Below are positions 12,002-24,417 of a DNA stretch of 64,000 bases, in pieces; position 1 is the first letter of the stretch; every line of letters starts with the position of its first letter. The notes beneath the pieces are model-generated. The model saw only the letters and a list, made by a program, of their open reading frames with translations. It was not told the DNA's origin and did not search any database. The stretch is from Phallus indusiatus. Lineage: Eukaryota; Basidiomycota; Agaricomycetes; Phallales; Phallaceae. The position numbers and the translations under genes were made by a program. The stretch lies in the NCBI GenBank assembly GCA_027605045.1, contig JAQFWX010000018.1, positions 620,001-684,000 of the forward strand. Reading direction: 5' to 3'.

Positions 12002-12343
12002 TATTCTTCGCAAAAGAAGTGAACTATAACTCTTCGGCTGGATTAGGTCATTCGGACCAGGATGAAGGCGTGTGATGAATTGGGCGTCTATTGAAGATGG
12101 TGCTGACCAACCGAAAAGTATGTGCGATAGCCTAGTATTAAGTCGACTAATCTGAGTTGATTTGCCAGAAAGAGATAATATGTGTTTCTTTGGTCTATAA
12201 CGGAATTGGCTCTGGTTGAGTGAAGCAATCGATTTAATTTAATAAGCGTCTCGGTTCGCGCAAACCCGACCTTCAATTGACCGATTCGGAAGTTTCTAAT
12301 TTTACACGGACATCGATTTTGCATCGATTCGTTATCAACCTCG
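12002..12343. promoter_or_regulatory. Divergent intergenic region, NUP42-like / IAH1-like
   Basis: This 342-bp gap separates head-to-head start codons and should contain both promoters. I see no clear TATA box and no other gene. Confidence 0.4.
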
Positions 12344-13228
12344 ATGTCGGAAACAGTCCAAGACGTAATTCTCCTCTTTGGTGATTCAATAACCCAGGGG
12401 TCATGGCAGCCTAATGGGTTAGCGCAAAGACTGGCTTATGTATATGCTCGGAAGCTGGACGTGATTAACCGCGGGTTGTCCGGGTACAATTCAGATTGGG
12501 GATTGAGTGTCTTCAAGCAGGTATGTAATTTGCTGTAGCCCTTTGTCTTTGATCCTCAAGAAGAGAAAAAGATTATTGCTCCGCAACACGCCCCGAATAT
12601 TCAATATCTCCCGAAAATCCGCCTACTTACTATATGGTTCGGTGCGAATGATGCCTGCATTCAACCGTCTCCTCAGCATGTTCCCCTTGATAAGTTTGAC
12701 TCAAACATTCGCGAACTAGTTACAACTGTTACATCTCCTTCGTCTCCATACTATTCTCCCCACACAAAAGTCATCCTGTTATCACCCCCGCCCATCAACA
12801 CTCATCAACGAGGAGCCGAGCTTGCCGCACGGGATCCGCCTCAGGCATTGGATAGGTCTTTTGAGATAACCAAAGCGTATGCGGATAAAGTTAGCCAAAT
12901 AGGCAGTGACTTAAGTATCCCAGTTGTGGATGTCTGGAATGCACTGTATAACGCCGCTCAACGGGAAGAGAAGGCTTTGAGTAGATTCATGGACGACGGA
13001 TTGCACTTAAATGAGCGGGGCTATGAAGTGAGATTACATAGCTTTCTAGAAACCCATCTCATATCATTTTCGATCCAGATTGTATACGATCTGCTCGTGA
13101 ATACCATTGCCGTGCATTATCCCCAGCTTCATTTTGACCGCATTCCTATGATATTCCCTCCTTGGGCCGAGATAGACTGGGCTAACCCTGGTCCTTTACT
13201 AGCAAGAAAGTTTGATTGCGGTGTTTAG
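12344..13228 (+). CDS. IAH1: GDSL/SGNH esterase, isoamyl acetate hydrolase type
   Basis: IAH1-type SGNH hydrolases cleave short-chain esters such as isoamyl acetate. Block I is LLFGDSITQGSW near residue 9, with the catalytic Ser in GDS. The block II Gly lies in NRGLSGYNS, block III is WFGANDAC, and the C-terminal Asp/His pair is in DGLHLNERGYE. An intron starts at the consensus donor GTATGT at 12521. Two acceptors keep the frame: one gives an 18-nt intron (12521-12538) and one a 45-nt intron (12521-12565). The 45-nt choice fits the other introns here. A second intron (13028-13078, 51 nt) follows GYE and its own sequence has no stop in frame. The C-terminal segment PMIFPPWAEIDWANP is typical of fungal members. 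Confidence 0.85.
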
Positions 13229-13367
13229 ATTTATTATTCATTGGTTAGGATTGTAAGTGGTATCATAATAGATAAATACAACCAATCAGATAAAACGAAT
13301 CGAAAAAAGAAGGGCACTAGAGAGATTAAATCAGAGCAAAAATTACAGAGAGAAAACGACCGCATGC

Positions 13368-14238
13368 CTATTGTTTGCCTGTATTTGCAGAACTCAATGC
13401 TACTGAGTCTCTTTTCTTTCTCACTGAACCCTCCCTCCTCCGCGTGCTTATTTTGGTATTCGAAATTTGACTGTCGCTCCTTCTAACACTCGAGGGTGAT
13501 AGTGAGTTGGATCTCCGTCTTTCTTTTCCCTTCGGATAAACTTGGCTCGAAGGGTTTCCAACCTTCTCATCCTCTCCTTCGGCCCACCACCTTCCCGCTT
13601 GGAGAACGATAACACCTGTCAGTGCAACGCTGCAAACCAGATTGGAAGATGCCAAGTCGAGGGTACGCGCTTTCAAGTCGGAAGGGAAAGAGTATTGATA
13701 TGTTGGCGGAGGAAGAGATGTGAAGTGCGACGAGAGATCTATTAATAAACGAGGTTAAGCGGTGTATGAGGTCAAAAAAAAACACAGGTCTACGGACTGG
13801 GTAGAATAGAAAACGTGTACACGAATATGACACAGGAGTACAAAACTAGTGAATGTTAAATATCTCATGTTTCGACGGACAGACAGAGATTTTACATACA
13901 GAAGCTAGCGCCGTCAAACATTAGATTGCCCGCTCTCCCATCAAATAAACTCCATAGCGTCATCGTGGCACCAAGCAGGGCAATAAAAGAGACTGCTAGT
14001 CTCATCAATTGAGGCATCTGTGTAACAAGTGTATAATACGCCGCTGAAGTATATAAGTGTGCATCCGTCAGGGGTGTCTTCCATAACGTCAGTCCATCAG
14101 CGATCCAATGTGTCGCAAGGGTCCCTAATATACGTTGACGATGAAAGAGCACGTATAAAAGCAATCGAATAAACAGAAGACAAAGAACGTACCCATAAGA
14201 AAGGACGTTGTGCAAACGATAATTGATGCACGCGACAT
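13368..14238 (-). CDS. SHR3: SHR3/Psh3-like ER packaging chaperone for amino acid permeases
   Basis: Shr3-type proteins are four-pass ER membrane chaperones that help amino acid permeases fold and leave the ER. Exon 1 (ATG at 14238) encodes MSRASIIVCTTSFLMG and splices to TLATHWIADGLTLWKTPLT. The next exon has a hydrophobic helix, then LWSLFDGRAGNLMFDGASF, the family's most recognisable block. After one or two introns, DLKARTLDLASSNLVCSVALTGVIVLQAGRWW forms the last membrane segment. The tail is Ser/Arg-rich and charged (RRRSNSLSPSSVRRSDSQ), as expected for the cytosolic COPII-recruiting end. Exact splice sites between 13700 and 13900 are uncertain. The gene is divergent, 138 bp away, to the RsfS-like gene. 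Confidence 0.75.
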
Positions 14239-14376
14239 CGTATTCGTTTTTCGAGTTGGAAAGGCCGGAGCAGAAGGAAAAAGTTTTTCTGGAGACATGC
14301 CGACGGCCTCCTGCTTCTCGGCAACGAACTTGCCGAGAATATGTGCCTCTTCTTGAGCGCTTCACTGCCGTTGTTT

Positions 14377-15166
14377 ATGTCTCTCACTCGACTCGGAGCT
14401 CGATACAAGAGCGTTTTAAGAGGGGCGACACAAGCAGTCTCAACGAAAATTCATACCAGAACGCTTCAGTCTAATGCAATTTTGAAGCCATGGTTTATCT
14501 CAGAAGAAGAGGCGCAGCCAGATGACCTGCTGGAGCTTCTCAACCCTTCACCTCTCAAAGTTTCGACCTTAACTCCCCCATCAGCACCCGAACATGTTTT
14601 GCCAATGAACACACCATCTCATCTGCAAGTCTTTTACGGAATTTTGAAAAGTTCACCTTTCTTTGAGCCAAATCGCATAAGAATACTGCCTTCGGGAACG
14701 GATGAGACGGTACCGGTTCCCGCTCCTCCTTTACCTTCTGTTCGGCAGAAAGGACGGAGAAGATTTCGAGGCGGAACCGACTTCGGTCCAGGTGTTGAAA
14801 CACCTGGCATGGGCGAAGAAATTTGGCCTTGGTTGGTATTTGCTCAGGTCAGACAAGTTCTTCTCTGTCAAGCAGCTCTGGTTAAGTGTACCTTTTAGAT
14901 AAAAGAAGGGGTAAACAGAAGAGCAATGCTCAATCAACTGATAGGCTCATGCAAGAAATCGGTTAGTCATTTATAGTTTTTGAAATAAAAATAAAGCGTG
15001 ATCACACTCGACGCAGCTTCCAGATTATCGCCTTTACCTGTCCAGAGACTCCAAAGGCTCCAACGAACCAACGGATGGCTGGACACTGATTGATGCTGGC
15101 GATTTCGCCATTCACCTGTTAAATGATCAGGCAAAACAGAAGTGGTTTCCAATTCTCAGTTTATAA
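14377..15166 (+). CDS. Mitochondrial protein with RsfS-like (ribosome silencing factor) domain
   Basis: The ATG at 14377 begins a basic, Ser-rich, acid-free N-terminus (MSLTRLGARYKSVLRGATQA), a good mitochondrial presequence. I prefer it to the upstream in-frame ATG at 14341. The centre is Pro-rich with a basic patch (RQKGRRRFRGGTD). The end is WPWLVFAQIKEGVNRRAMLNQLIG, then, after a second intron (about 14961-15015), DGWTLIDAGDFAIHLLNDQAKQKWF. That last block resembles the conserved 'W-x-L-I-D-x-G-D-x-x-x-H' core of RsfS/C7orf30/ATP25-N proteins, which bind the large ribosomal subunit. The assignment rests on this short block. The role would be in mitochondrial ribosome assembly or ATP synthase mRNA handling, by inference. 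Confidence 0.55.
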
Positions 15167-15295
15167 TGACTTTGGTCATTCCAATATCCTCACCACAATG
15201 ACGTCATGAGTACATATTCCCTGACGTTTTTCTTATCGAACCTTTTCTCTTCGTTTTAAAAACCCTTTCATTAACCACTACAATACCAACTCATA

Positions 15296-15767
15296 ATGGC
15301 TCTTAACGACTTATCCCTTAACCCTCAAGGTTCGTACGTTATTTATTCTTCCAGTATATTCAAGTTCGCTCACAACCCCCTGCTATAGCTGGTGTAGATG
15401 TTTACCCTGGCGTCGCCAACCCAACTCAATCAAATTCTCAGGGTAATCCCATGGATTCCAACTTCGTACGCCTTTACTCAACGCGATTTACTTAAGTATC
15501 AGCATTCTGACATTTACCCTAGGTTGCAGACCCTACAGATCCTACACCTGGTGCCGGGGCAGGACCAACTTTTGCAGGCGCAAGAGACGCTAAACGTGCC
15601 CTTAACGCTGAAGGTGGCGTGACTGAATCGAGACCCGGAATCATTGAAAGCACAAATATCCAACCACTGAATTCTGAAGTTCACACCAAATCGAGGTATG
15701 TCAAATATTTCTTTTCTCAATCTTGTTAACCATTATATAACTTCAATTCATTGCAAGTTTAAAATGA
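15296..15767 (+). CDS. Small hypothetical protein, about 80 aa
   Basis: I do not recognise the family. Four exons are needed. The first encodes MALNDLSLNPQ (15296 onward), the second GVDVYPGVANPTQSNSQ, the third DPTDPTPGAGAGPTFAGARDA followed by KRALNAEGGVTESRPGIIES and TNIQPLNSEVHTK, and a very short last exon ends in SSLK. All junctions are GT-AG and keep the frame. The upstream region has pyrimidine-rich DNA and the transcript runs in the same direction as its neighbours. The protein is hydrophilic, has no signal peptide or membrane segment and is probably disordered. Splicing that restores a clean frame across four exons is the main support for its being real. Confidence 0.5.
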
Positions 15768-16270
15768 TGTTGACCAGCAAATGTACTTGTATAAAGACAC
15801 CGATAATAATCGTCACAAATGCCATCTTAATAGACAATCCTTCGTCAATCATTGGACATAGATTGATTCCCTGCTGAAGATCAACAGGCGTGTGCGTGAG
15901 AATTCCGGATTTAATTCACTCTAGATGTCTGCCTACGCTCAGTTATTCTTTTCGGTCCCTTTCCGCTTAGCCAACCACTGTCTATCATTGCTCAAACCAT
16001 CTCTTCTTTGATGAGTCTTACGTGGTGGGCTTTTATGGGCTCATCGGCATTAGTATACGATGCCTTTCAAATGGTCAAAACTGAATTCGCTACTCACTAA
16101 AGGTATTGGATCCTATGTTTCTCACCGTGGTTTAAGGAATAAGATATCAACTTCCGTCGCATGCTGTGAATTTTCTCGACACCTACCTTTCTTTTCCTCC
16201 ACACCGTTTTGGGAGTGAGATTCGTGTGTTGTTGGATGAACGTTCAATTCCAGGTTAACGAAACAAACAT
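15768..16270. other. Intergenic region with a 29-codon ORF
   Basis: This 503-bp stretch lies between two plus-strand genes. It contains a short ATG ORF at 16011-16100 (29 residues, beginning MSLTWWAFMGSSALVYDAFQ), which is amphipathic but matches nothing I know. Otherwise I see only 3' and 5' flanking sequence. Confidence 0.35.
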
Positions 16271-17359
16271 ATGACGACGCAAACTTTATTCTTCTTTTCT
16301 TGGTGTTTCCTTTTTATCCCTTATTTATGTGCTTTCTTTCCTAAAGTATCCGTGAACGCAAGAGGGAGACCTGGGAATGCAGGCAATGGAGAGGGGGCCG
16401 AAAGTGCTAACGCGACGAACATGTCGGCGATCCCAACGTCAACAACATCAACAACAACAATTGTGCCCTCGAGTTCAAATGCAGCTGTATCCCTTCCTGC
16501 ATCATCCAGTTCAGGGCCAAGTCCCTCTCCCACCCCGAACACTGAACCTCCTACAAGTTCCTTAGGCTCTTCCAATATTTCACCCTCTGTCGATCCGGAC
16601 TTCCCCATTTCTCTCCCGCAGCCATTGAACAGTACAACGTGCGGGAATGCTACATTCGTGTGGACACTTGCCGACCCGTCGTTCAATACCCAAAGTAAAC
16701 AGATGGAGGTATTTATCACCAACGACGAGGTTGATCAAATGCCTTTTCTTGACAATGCTGCGTCGACGACATCAATGGCTTCAGCTCCGAACCCAACGCC
16801 AGTGTTTGATCCTGACGGAGATGGCGATAACGACGCCAATTCTTTCTCGGACCCGAATTCTGATGGTGCAGATACAACGTTGAACCCTCAAATTCCTCAA
16901 GCATCACACGTCCCGAAAATGGCCATCTCTCTCCCACTTTCAAATACAACAGCTATCACGTCTGGGCAGTTCACCCTTTCCGCGTTGGCTCTTCCGCAAG
17001 GCTGGTATGTTTTCGCCGCAAAGAGCGATTTCACCGTCCCGTAAATCTCTCATCTTCCGACAATTCTTCCGAATGTTACACAGACCCATCTTATAATACG
17101 CTCACCACCTTTCTTTGTCGCGGACATGGGAAATACGTCATGTGTCCCCCCTGCTCTCGTCCAAATTGCTCAACAAAACCAAGACCAAAATGCACCCACA
17201 CTTCCGTTATCATCCGGCGCATTAGCAGGTACAGTTGTGGGCTGCGTTATTGGTGTTACTATTTTAGCTGGTGCATGTCTTCTTCCTAGATTTTGGAGAA
17301 GAGGTGTTCCCGGGCATAAGGCTTGGATAGGAAGAAGGAAACTGTTCCACATCTTCTAA
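16271..17359 (+). CDS. Secreted/single-pass membrane protein with Ser/Thr-rich ectodomain
   Basis: The N-terminus MTTQTLFFFSWCFLFIPYLC is a signal peptide. A mucin-like Ser/Thr/Pro stretch follows, with N-glycosylation sequons (NAT, NMS, NSTTCGNAT). A folded region holds CGNATFVWTLADP and ends with LPQGWYVFAAKSDFT. The last exon has SPPFFVADMGNTSC, then one transmembrane helix (GALAGTVVGCVIGVTILAGACLL) and a short basic tail. This arrangement is common in uncharacterised basidiomycete cell-surface proteins. Joining the two large exons in frame needs a 48-nt intron with a weak donor (17036-17083, GTCCCG). The better donor at 17041 (GTAAAT) leads to an early stop and would remove the membrane anchor. 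Function is unknown. Confidence 0.6.
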
Positions 17360-17586
17360 ATTCTTATTGTGAGATCAATTTGTTAATGTAATCAAAATGA
17401 AGTTTAGTCTTATATGACGAGTATTAAGTATCTTGAATTCGAATGTATACATATAGAGTACCTACTCAACCGGACGACAGGAGTCTCGGTTAGAATCACA
17501 ATTATTCATAAAACAATCTTGTTTAAAAGTTAAATCTAAAAAAGGATAAAAAAGTGAATGGAAAACAGTTGTGATGAAATGTTGTA

Positions 17587-20500
17587 TCAACGTCGCAGAG
17601 ACCCCATGAAACTTGTTAGATCCAACGAAGCATATTCTTCTTCTGCAGGAAGGTCTTCCAGCCCTTCAAGCAAATGTTTTTGGGTTGTAGGCCCGGTAGG
17701 CTCTTTCTTCTCCCGTTTCTTTGGCAAATCCTGCCCTTCAGTACGTTGAAATAGATCAAGAACGAGGTCAGTATCCATTGATGCCAGCCCGGAATTCTGT
17801 TGTGTGATAACCGAGCTCGCAATATTCAACTTGAACCGTTGCAAGCCCATTATTTTCTCCTCCAATGTACCTTTCGTGATAAGACGGTAAACATTAACGA
17901 CTTTCTTTTGTCCCAATCTATGTGCCCGGTCCATCGCTTGAAGGTCCTTCATCGGGTTCCAGTCGTGTTCCACAAAAATGACTGTGTCAGCCCCCGTAAG
18001 CGTCAACCCCAGTCCACCAACATGAGTCGTTAGGAGGAGAACGTCTATGCTAGGGTCTGCATTAAACGTCTGTACAATCGCGTGTCTCTTGGTTGGATCT
18101 GTGTTCCCGTCTAAACGCATATATGTGACAGAGGGCATCTGCTTTTTAAACAAGTCGGTCTCGATAATATCCAGCATTTGTTTTAGCTGGCAGAAAACCA
18201 GCACCCGATGCTGCGAAAAGGCACCGACATCGGAACTTGACCCGCTGGTATCTAAATCATCCATATCAGCTTTGAGTCCTTCGCCTGTAGAAGATCCCCC
18301 AATTCCACAGTCCAAAAGCAGTTGCCTAAAACCCAAAGATTACTATCACAAAGTAAAAATATGTCCACCAGTCCCTTACCTTAACGCCTGCAGCTTGGGA
18401 GCATGGATAATATCATGCAGATCAGCCTTTTCACTCTTTACTTTTGCAAAGATGGAAGCGATGGCCTCTTTGTCGTTCTTTAGTACCAGTGCAGGATGAT
18501 TGCACAATTTTCGCAGATACTGTAGAGATTGGAAAACATGTTGCTGTGTTGGTGCTTCCTCTTCGCCACGAATGGCATCTTCGACAGCGCTCTTAGCATG
18601 CGACTGCGAGAAGTCGTCGTAAAGTTGTTTTTGAACTTCTGACAGCTCACAGTAATAATCTTGAATGATTTTAGGGGGCAAGTCGCTCAACACATCTTCC
18701 TTCAATCGGCGCAATAAGAATGGAAGGACTTGTTTATGTAGGGCCTCAAGGGCAAGCGCAGCTATGAAGTGAAATATCGATCAGAATTAATTGATGGAAA
18801 TTATACTAAACACTCACCGGCTTCACTAATCTTCGCCGATGCTTTCGCATCTCTGCTTGACAATATCGGTTTGCCAAACCGTTCGTGAAAGGAGGCTTCA
18901 GATCCAAGGAAGCCGGGCATCAGGAAGTCAAATAGGCTCCACAGCTCAAGAACATTATTTTGTATTGGAGTTCCCGATAATATAAGGCGATGATGTGCAT
19001 GTAATTGTTTGACAGCTTTCGTAAGCTTCGTTTTTGCATTCTTGATGACATGTCCCTCATCGAGGATACAGTAGTGCCAAGTGAAGTTGGCCAGGTTTGC
19101 AATATCGTTACGTACAACTTCGTAGGATGTTACCACAACATCGTATTGAGAGAGCATGGAGAGCAGTTTTGATCGTTCTTTTGCGGGTCCAACGTAGGCC
19201 ACAGCTCGGAGATTGGTTGTGTATTTGGAGATTTCATGTGTCCAGTGACCCGTAAGAGTAGGAGGACATATTACAATTGACTGTAAGCGGGCGGAATCGG
19301 GTGATTGCGTCTCTTGATATCTCATGGCACGTTCATGATGCTTGCTTGCTAATATACATATCGACTGGAGTGTTTTGCCCAGACCCATATCTGGAAGGAT
19401 AGTACTCAGAACAGCACTCTCGTAATCCAAAGAAATAACCACTCACCGTCACAAAGAATACCATGCAGTTGATATTTGGCTAAGAAGGCTAACCAATTGA
19501 CCCCTTCTTGTTGATATTTACGCAAATCAACATTGATATGAATAGGGATTTGGTACTGTTCCACTTTTGACCCATCAAGAAGTTGTGTGAGGAATTCGCG
19601 CTCCAATATGCGTTTTTTAAGGAGCCCTTCAGGAAAGCCTGGGGGATCGGGCAGACCAGCTTCTAAAGGAACCATCTTTACAAGCGACGCAAATGTGTTA
19701 GTGGCGGTAGAACGAATATCATCGTTTTGGTCGCTCATTCGGCCTAAAATCGGAACTACCAAAAATATGACGTAGGGAAGAGCCTTCAAATCGAGTTTTC
19801 GGACGATATCTGATAACGATAAAGTCAAGAAAGGAAAAAAAGAAATATGACGGACAGCTTACGATATATTACTTCGACTGCACCTTGGCGGTGAATAAGA
19901 ACTAGGGGGTCGTCTAATAGCGGGACTATATTATCAATGACGAAGCGCATAGCGTCCGTGGTGGAAATATCGCATATTGTGGCAAAAGCTTGTCCTGCTA
20001 ATTGGCGGATTACAGCGAACCGACTCTTCAAGGCGCATAATAAACGAGGGAAAATCTCTACGAGAGGATCGCAGACGTTCATGAAATGTGGGTACGATTG
20101 CATCTAAAATCACTAGGTTGTCGATAATGTCCTGTCCCCTTTGATGATGTTGGCTCATCATATCGTCCGCCTCTGTGACATTTCCTGATTCAAGTATAAT
20201 TTAAGTTCGAATACGATAATTAATTAAATGCGAAAGGTAGTACCTGAGCTGTACATCTCTAGCAACGCTCCACACATGCACTCCCACATGGCTGGCAGGA
20301 CTTGAAACAGTTCAGGGCCGAATCTGTTCGAAAGCTCGACAAAGGCAAGATGTGCACCACGGCGAGTTAGATGTGCCTTAACCATATCATCAGTGACTTG
20401 CTGAGCATCTTTATCTTTCGCACGCCCGGTAGAAACAGTTTCTCGTTTGAAAGATAGTATTCCTTCTGATGGTTCTTCGGAAAACGTTGGGGTGAACTCG

Positions 20501-23500
20501 GCATCTTGACAAAGGAATGCGCAGAGGTTTTTAACGACTTTCTGCAGGGGTATAGTTGTACCTAGCCGGGAGCAGTGTTCGACGATGGACGCAACTGCAC
20601 GTGCAGAACGTAGCTGAAGGTCAATGTTATCTTCCGACTGTTAGCAAACGTTAGATTTTTTGTATTTTTGTTGCGAGAAGATGAAATGAACTTGCCCTGA
20701 CACCAGCTGTTAAGCTCTTGATGATAGGGGTTAATTTGGGCATCGGAATATGCAATGCTACGACGGCCGCTGCAAAAGCAGCGGAGACGCGGAGGTCATG
20801 TCGACTTTTTGTAATCTCATACTGTGTAATAGATGCTACCGTCATTTTTCGGCGTTCCTCCAACAATTCCTTCTTTTTCGTTCGACCCGTCAGTGCCTTG
20901 AGTTTGGTATAATAATCGCCAACGGTCAAGCGAGCTTTGGCGAGTGTAAATTTGTCAGGATCGCTGCCCTCACTAGTCATATCAATAGTTTTTCCGAGGT
21001 AGGGTATTTTGCTTGCGGGAACTTTGCATTCAGTAGTAAACGCAGTCAGAAGGCCAACACATTCTTGTAACAAGCGACTAAGGCTGAGGGCCATTTCGTG
21101 ATAGAAATCTGGGGTTGACCCGTCAAGGAAACCTAGCATAGTTTGGCCAAGGCTTTCAAGGAACGGACACGTTGATAATAGGGAAATATTCTGGGATTCA
21201 GCCTCCCGAGCCCATTCTTCCACGATCGTGGCAGTCAGCAAGCGTTGTAACATGCTTGCGGAAACGACGTAATGACGTAGCAATCCACCGAACATTGCCT
21301 CTTGTCGCTGCTCCTGCAGATGATTTGAATTACATCGAGGAGAAAACAATACTGTGACGTACCTTTGTAGGCCATGCATTAATCAAGTGCGCAATGGCGG
21401 TTGCAGCGGCCACGCGACCTTTTAAAACAAGCTCTTGCGAGACCAATGAAAAATCCTGACTCAACATAGCTTTGTCAACATTATGCCGCTCCGCGGAGTC
21501 ACTCTGAGCCAACGGCGTGTAAAGCTTGCATGTATCAATCGGTGTGCCTAAGGGTGTCATGACGATCTCGTGCCATTCTAGAACTAACCCAGGAGAGATA
21601 ATCCACTCCAACCATACAGTTCCAGATTCAGTTGTTAAATCTGAAAGGACGCGTATAGCCGTCTTCCAAGCCTGGAGAGACGCTTCCCTGATATCTTTCC
21701 GTTCCTCAATCACAAGATTTTGAAATAAAATACGAAGAAAAGAATCAGTGATCCAGTCTTTACTCAAGGATGGGACTTGAAGGAAGGAATGTAGGGTCTG
21801 AACGACAGCTAGTCGAACATTGCTGATTGTATGGCGAAAGAATGGGAAAAGCATTGGGGCAAGATGCGTTAATGGCCGTCTTAAATAGGATAGTTATAAG
21901 CTAAAAGCAAAAAAAGCTGAACAGGTCAACCACTTACGAAACTTTTAAATCGCCTAGTATATCGATAACTTGATTATATTTTACCAGTTGACCTGTCGCA
22001 ATTAATATATAATTAGTTCTCAGATATAACCAAGAACACGAATGAGATCCTACCTAAAAGTTCCATGACAGCTCCTACGCTACTTCCCAAATCATCCTTC
22101 ATGTCAGCTAAACAATTCCATAGCACATCCAGTATACTGCTCAGGCGCTCGGGTAGTGATTCCACTATATGGGATGCGACAGGAAGTAAACAAGAGGCTG
22201 CCACGGCTCGGACATCGTCATCTTGATCACTTAGGCTTAAAGTAAACGTGTTAATTTATGAGTTCTGCTACTGTTTAAAATCCTTAACATACCCCAGAAT
22301 AGCGGCATCAATTACGCCGCTTAACAGATGTTTTCCGTCGTCCAAACCAATGAGATCGTTTCTAACCGCGACTTCGTACTTGATTCCCAATAGACCAGCA
22401 TGTCGAACTTCCCAAACGTGGGAACGAGATTTACCTGAGTTTTGATGAAAGTCCTGCTTGATCATCTGTAAAAGTGTCTCGTGGACATGGAGGACAGAGC
22501 GGCGAGGCATGTGCAAAAGTAATGAGGCTAGTGTCTGAGACACCGTCTCCCGAACAGGAGCGACAACCTAAGTTAAGGGGAAAAATCATAGTATGAGAAA
22601 CTCAAAGCAAGTTATACTACAAAGGCCAAAAAAAATTACTTGATCAGAAACGTAATCACCAAACCGATCAAGAACAAACACGCAGAGTAATTTTGAGGCG
22701 ATATCATTACACCACTTTTCATGTAGGTAATCATTTTCTTCCTTGATTAAACCAGCTGTTCAGAAAAAAATCAGACTTCGTTTCAATTTCCAACTTGTAA
22801 AGGACTTACAGCGCATCCCCCCGTGAACCGCCTGCGTTTTTAGGATATCGCGCAGACCCATCGCTGCACCATGACGAACTTCCCAATTTGGACTAGAAGG
22901 TATCGTGAATTTCACTAAATCCGCACAATGAGAACTGTTGATGGGTTACCTGAATAAATCAACCTCTAGGACGTTCTGTACTCCCTCCCATATCCATTCT
23001 CCGTCCTTAACAGTGAGAGCTTTCGCAACATCTTTGGATTCATGTGCATCAACCTGTCCTCCACGTGAAGGGTCTATTACTACTTTCTCTCCAGATACGC
23101 CTGTTGAGGGCTCGTCTGGAGAAATTCTGGAGGTTTGTTTGTCGGAAGCAGCGGTTAAGCGAACCCTAAAGAGGATTTAATTAGGACTACCAAAGATTAT
23201 AAAGTAGCGAAGACAGCTTACTTTGACGCTCCCTTTTCGCCTGCAGGCACAGTTCCATATTTACCTGTTGAGCCTTTGGGAGGAGGAGGGGGACCAGATG
23301 GGCCGTTGCTGTGTCCATTGCTAGCGGTTGCTCCGGAACTTGTTGTACCTCCAGCAACAAATGCAGAGGCGCCAACCTTACGTTTGCGCTTTAACCTGTT
23401 CCTTTCACGGGCTGACAATTCTCCTTGAGGCTCCACTTCTGACGCATTAGTTGCAAAAGGACCTGGATTATTGTCTAGCTGGGTAGTGGGCATGCCTGGG

Positions 23501-24417
23501 GATGACATAGGAGAATCTTCGGTTTTGACTTCTTGATGTCGTGCAAGCGGGTGAAAATACTCGGCTCTCGACGAATCTTCCACACTGGGATTAACATATG
23601 GTTATGAGGTTTCATATCGGTGTCGCGATCCAATTCTACGGTGGAAGCACGTTCTGTATCCCCTACGTTTGGTGAATCGGGATCTCCGGAATCGACCAAC
23701 TCTTTCTCCCAATCCATGTCGGCATCACCATCATCTGCAAAACTCAGAAAGTCCAGGCCCAAGCGGCCCATAGCTTCTTTTCGTGCTCTAGCAATTTCGA
23801 CCGGAGTACGGACAGTAACAGGCTTAGAATATTCCTTGCCAGACGACGCTAGGAGCAAAGATGATCGGGGTGACATTAACAATGCAGGCACCGAGAGCAG
23901 AGGAAATGGAGGGGGAGATGAAAGATCCGGATGATCGCAGTTGTTTTGAGAAGGGGGTGAGGAGGAGGAGGACGGTGTCCAAACTGGTAATAGTGTACAT
24001 ATATGCGACAAGGCCGTAGAAGCAGCGGTACGGGTGTCAAAGTTCTTGGAATGTAAATAGGGTAGAATCTGAAAAGAAAAACACCAATAAATATCTCTCT
24101 GAAACCTTATGGTAGAAATATATATTACCCGTCCAACTACCGCCATGAGCTCGCCATAATCCTCGGTGTCTCTTGCAGCAGCGGCGGAGGAGGACGATGA
24201 CGACTGCTGCTTGACATCCCATTCGTTGTCTGGAACGTCACTGCGAACGGTCTTGACGGCAAGTTGAGCGATTTGCTTGGCTGCAGTATTACGGACGTTT
24301 GGATTTGAGCCTGTCTCTAACAGGACTAGGAGCCGATCTAATCTAATCAAGATTGTCAGAGAGTCGAAATGAGTGATGCGATGACGTAATGATCGCTTGA
24401 GCTTACCTGGATGCCAT
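17587..24417 (-). CDS. MOT1: TATA-binding-protein-associated Snf2 ATPase (MOT1/BTAF1)
   Basis: MOT1 uses ATP to strip TBP from DNA and so redistributes general transcription factors. A first mini-exon MASR (ATG at 24417) splices to LDRLLVLLETGSNPNVRNTAA, the start of the HEAT-repeat array that grips TBP. HEAT-like repeats continue through about 19800. The Snf2 core has the P-loop DDMGLGKTLQ, DEGH box (ILDEGHVIKN), LSGTPIQNNVLELWSLFDFL, VLVFCQLKQMLDIIE and the motif VI DRAHRLGQKK. The bridge or latch end is MDTDLVLDLFQRTEGQ and the protein ends FMGSLRR. The gene spans 6.8 kb with many short introns. Poly-Ser and Pro-Ser inserts (SSSSSAAAARD, PSSSSSPPSQ) lie between HEAT repeats near the N-terminus. 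Confidence 0.93.

Noticed and set aside
12521..12538. 18-nt 'mini-intron' in the IAH1-like gene
   Set aside because: GTATGT to TAG would give an 18-nt intron that keeps the frame. A 45-nt intron with the same donor and the acceptor at 12565 also keeps the frame and fits the normal size here, so the extreme length is not needed.
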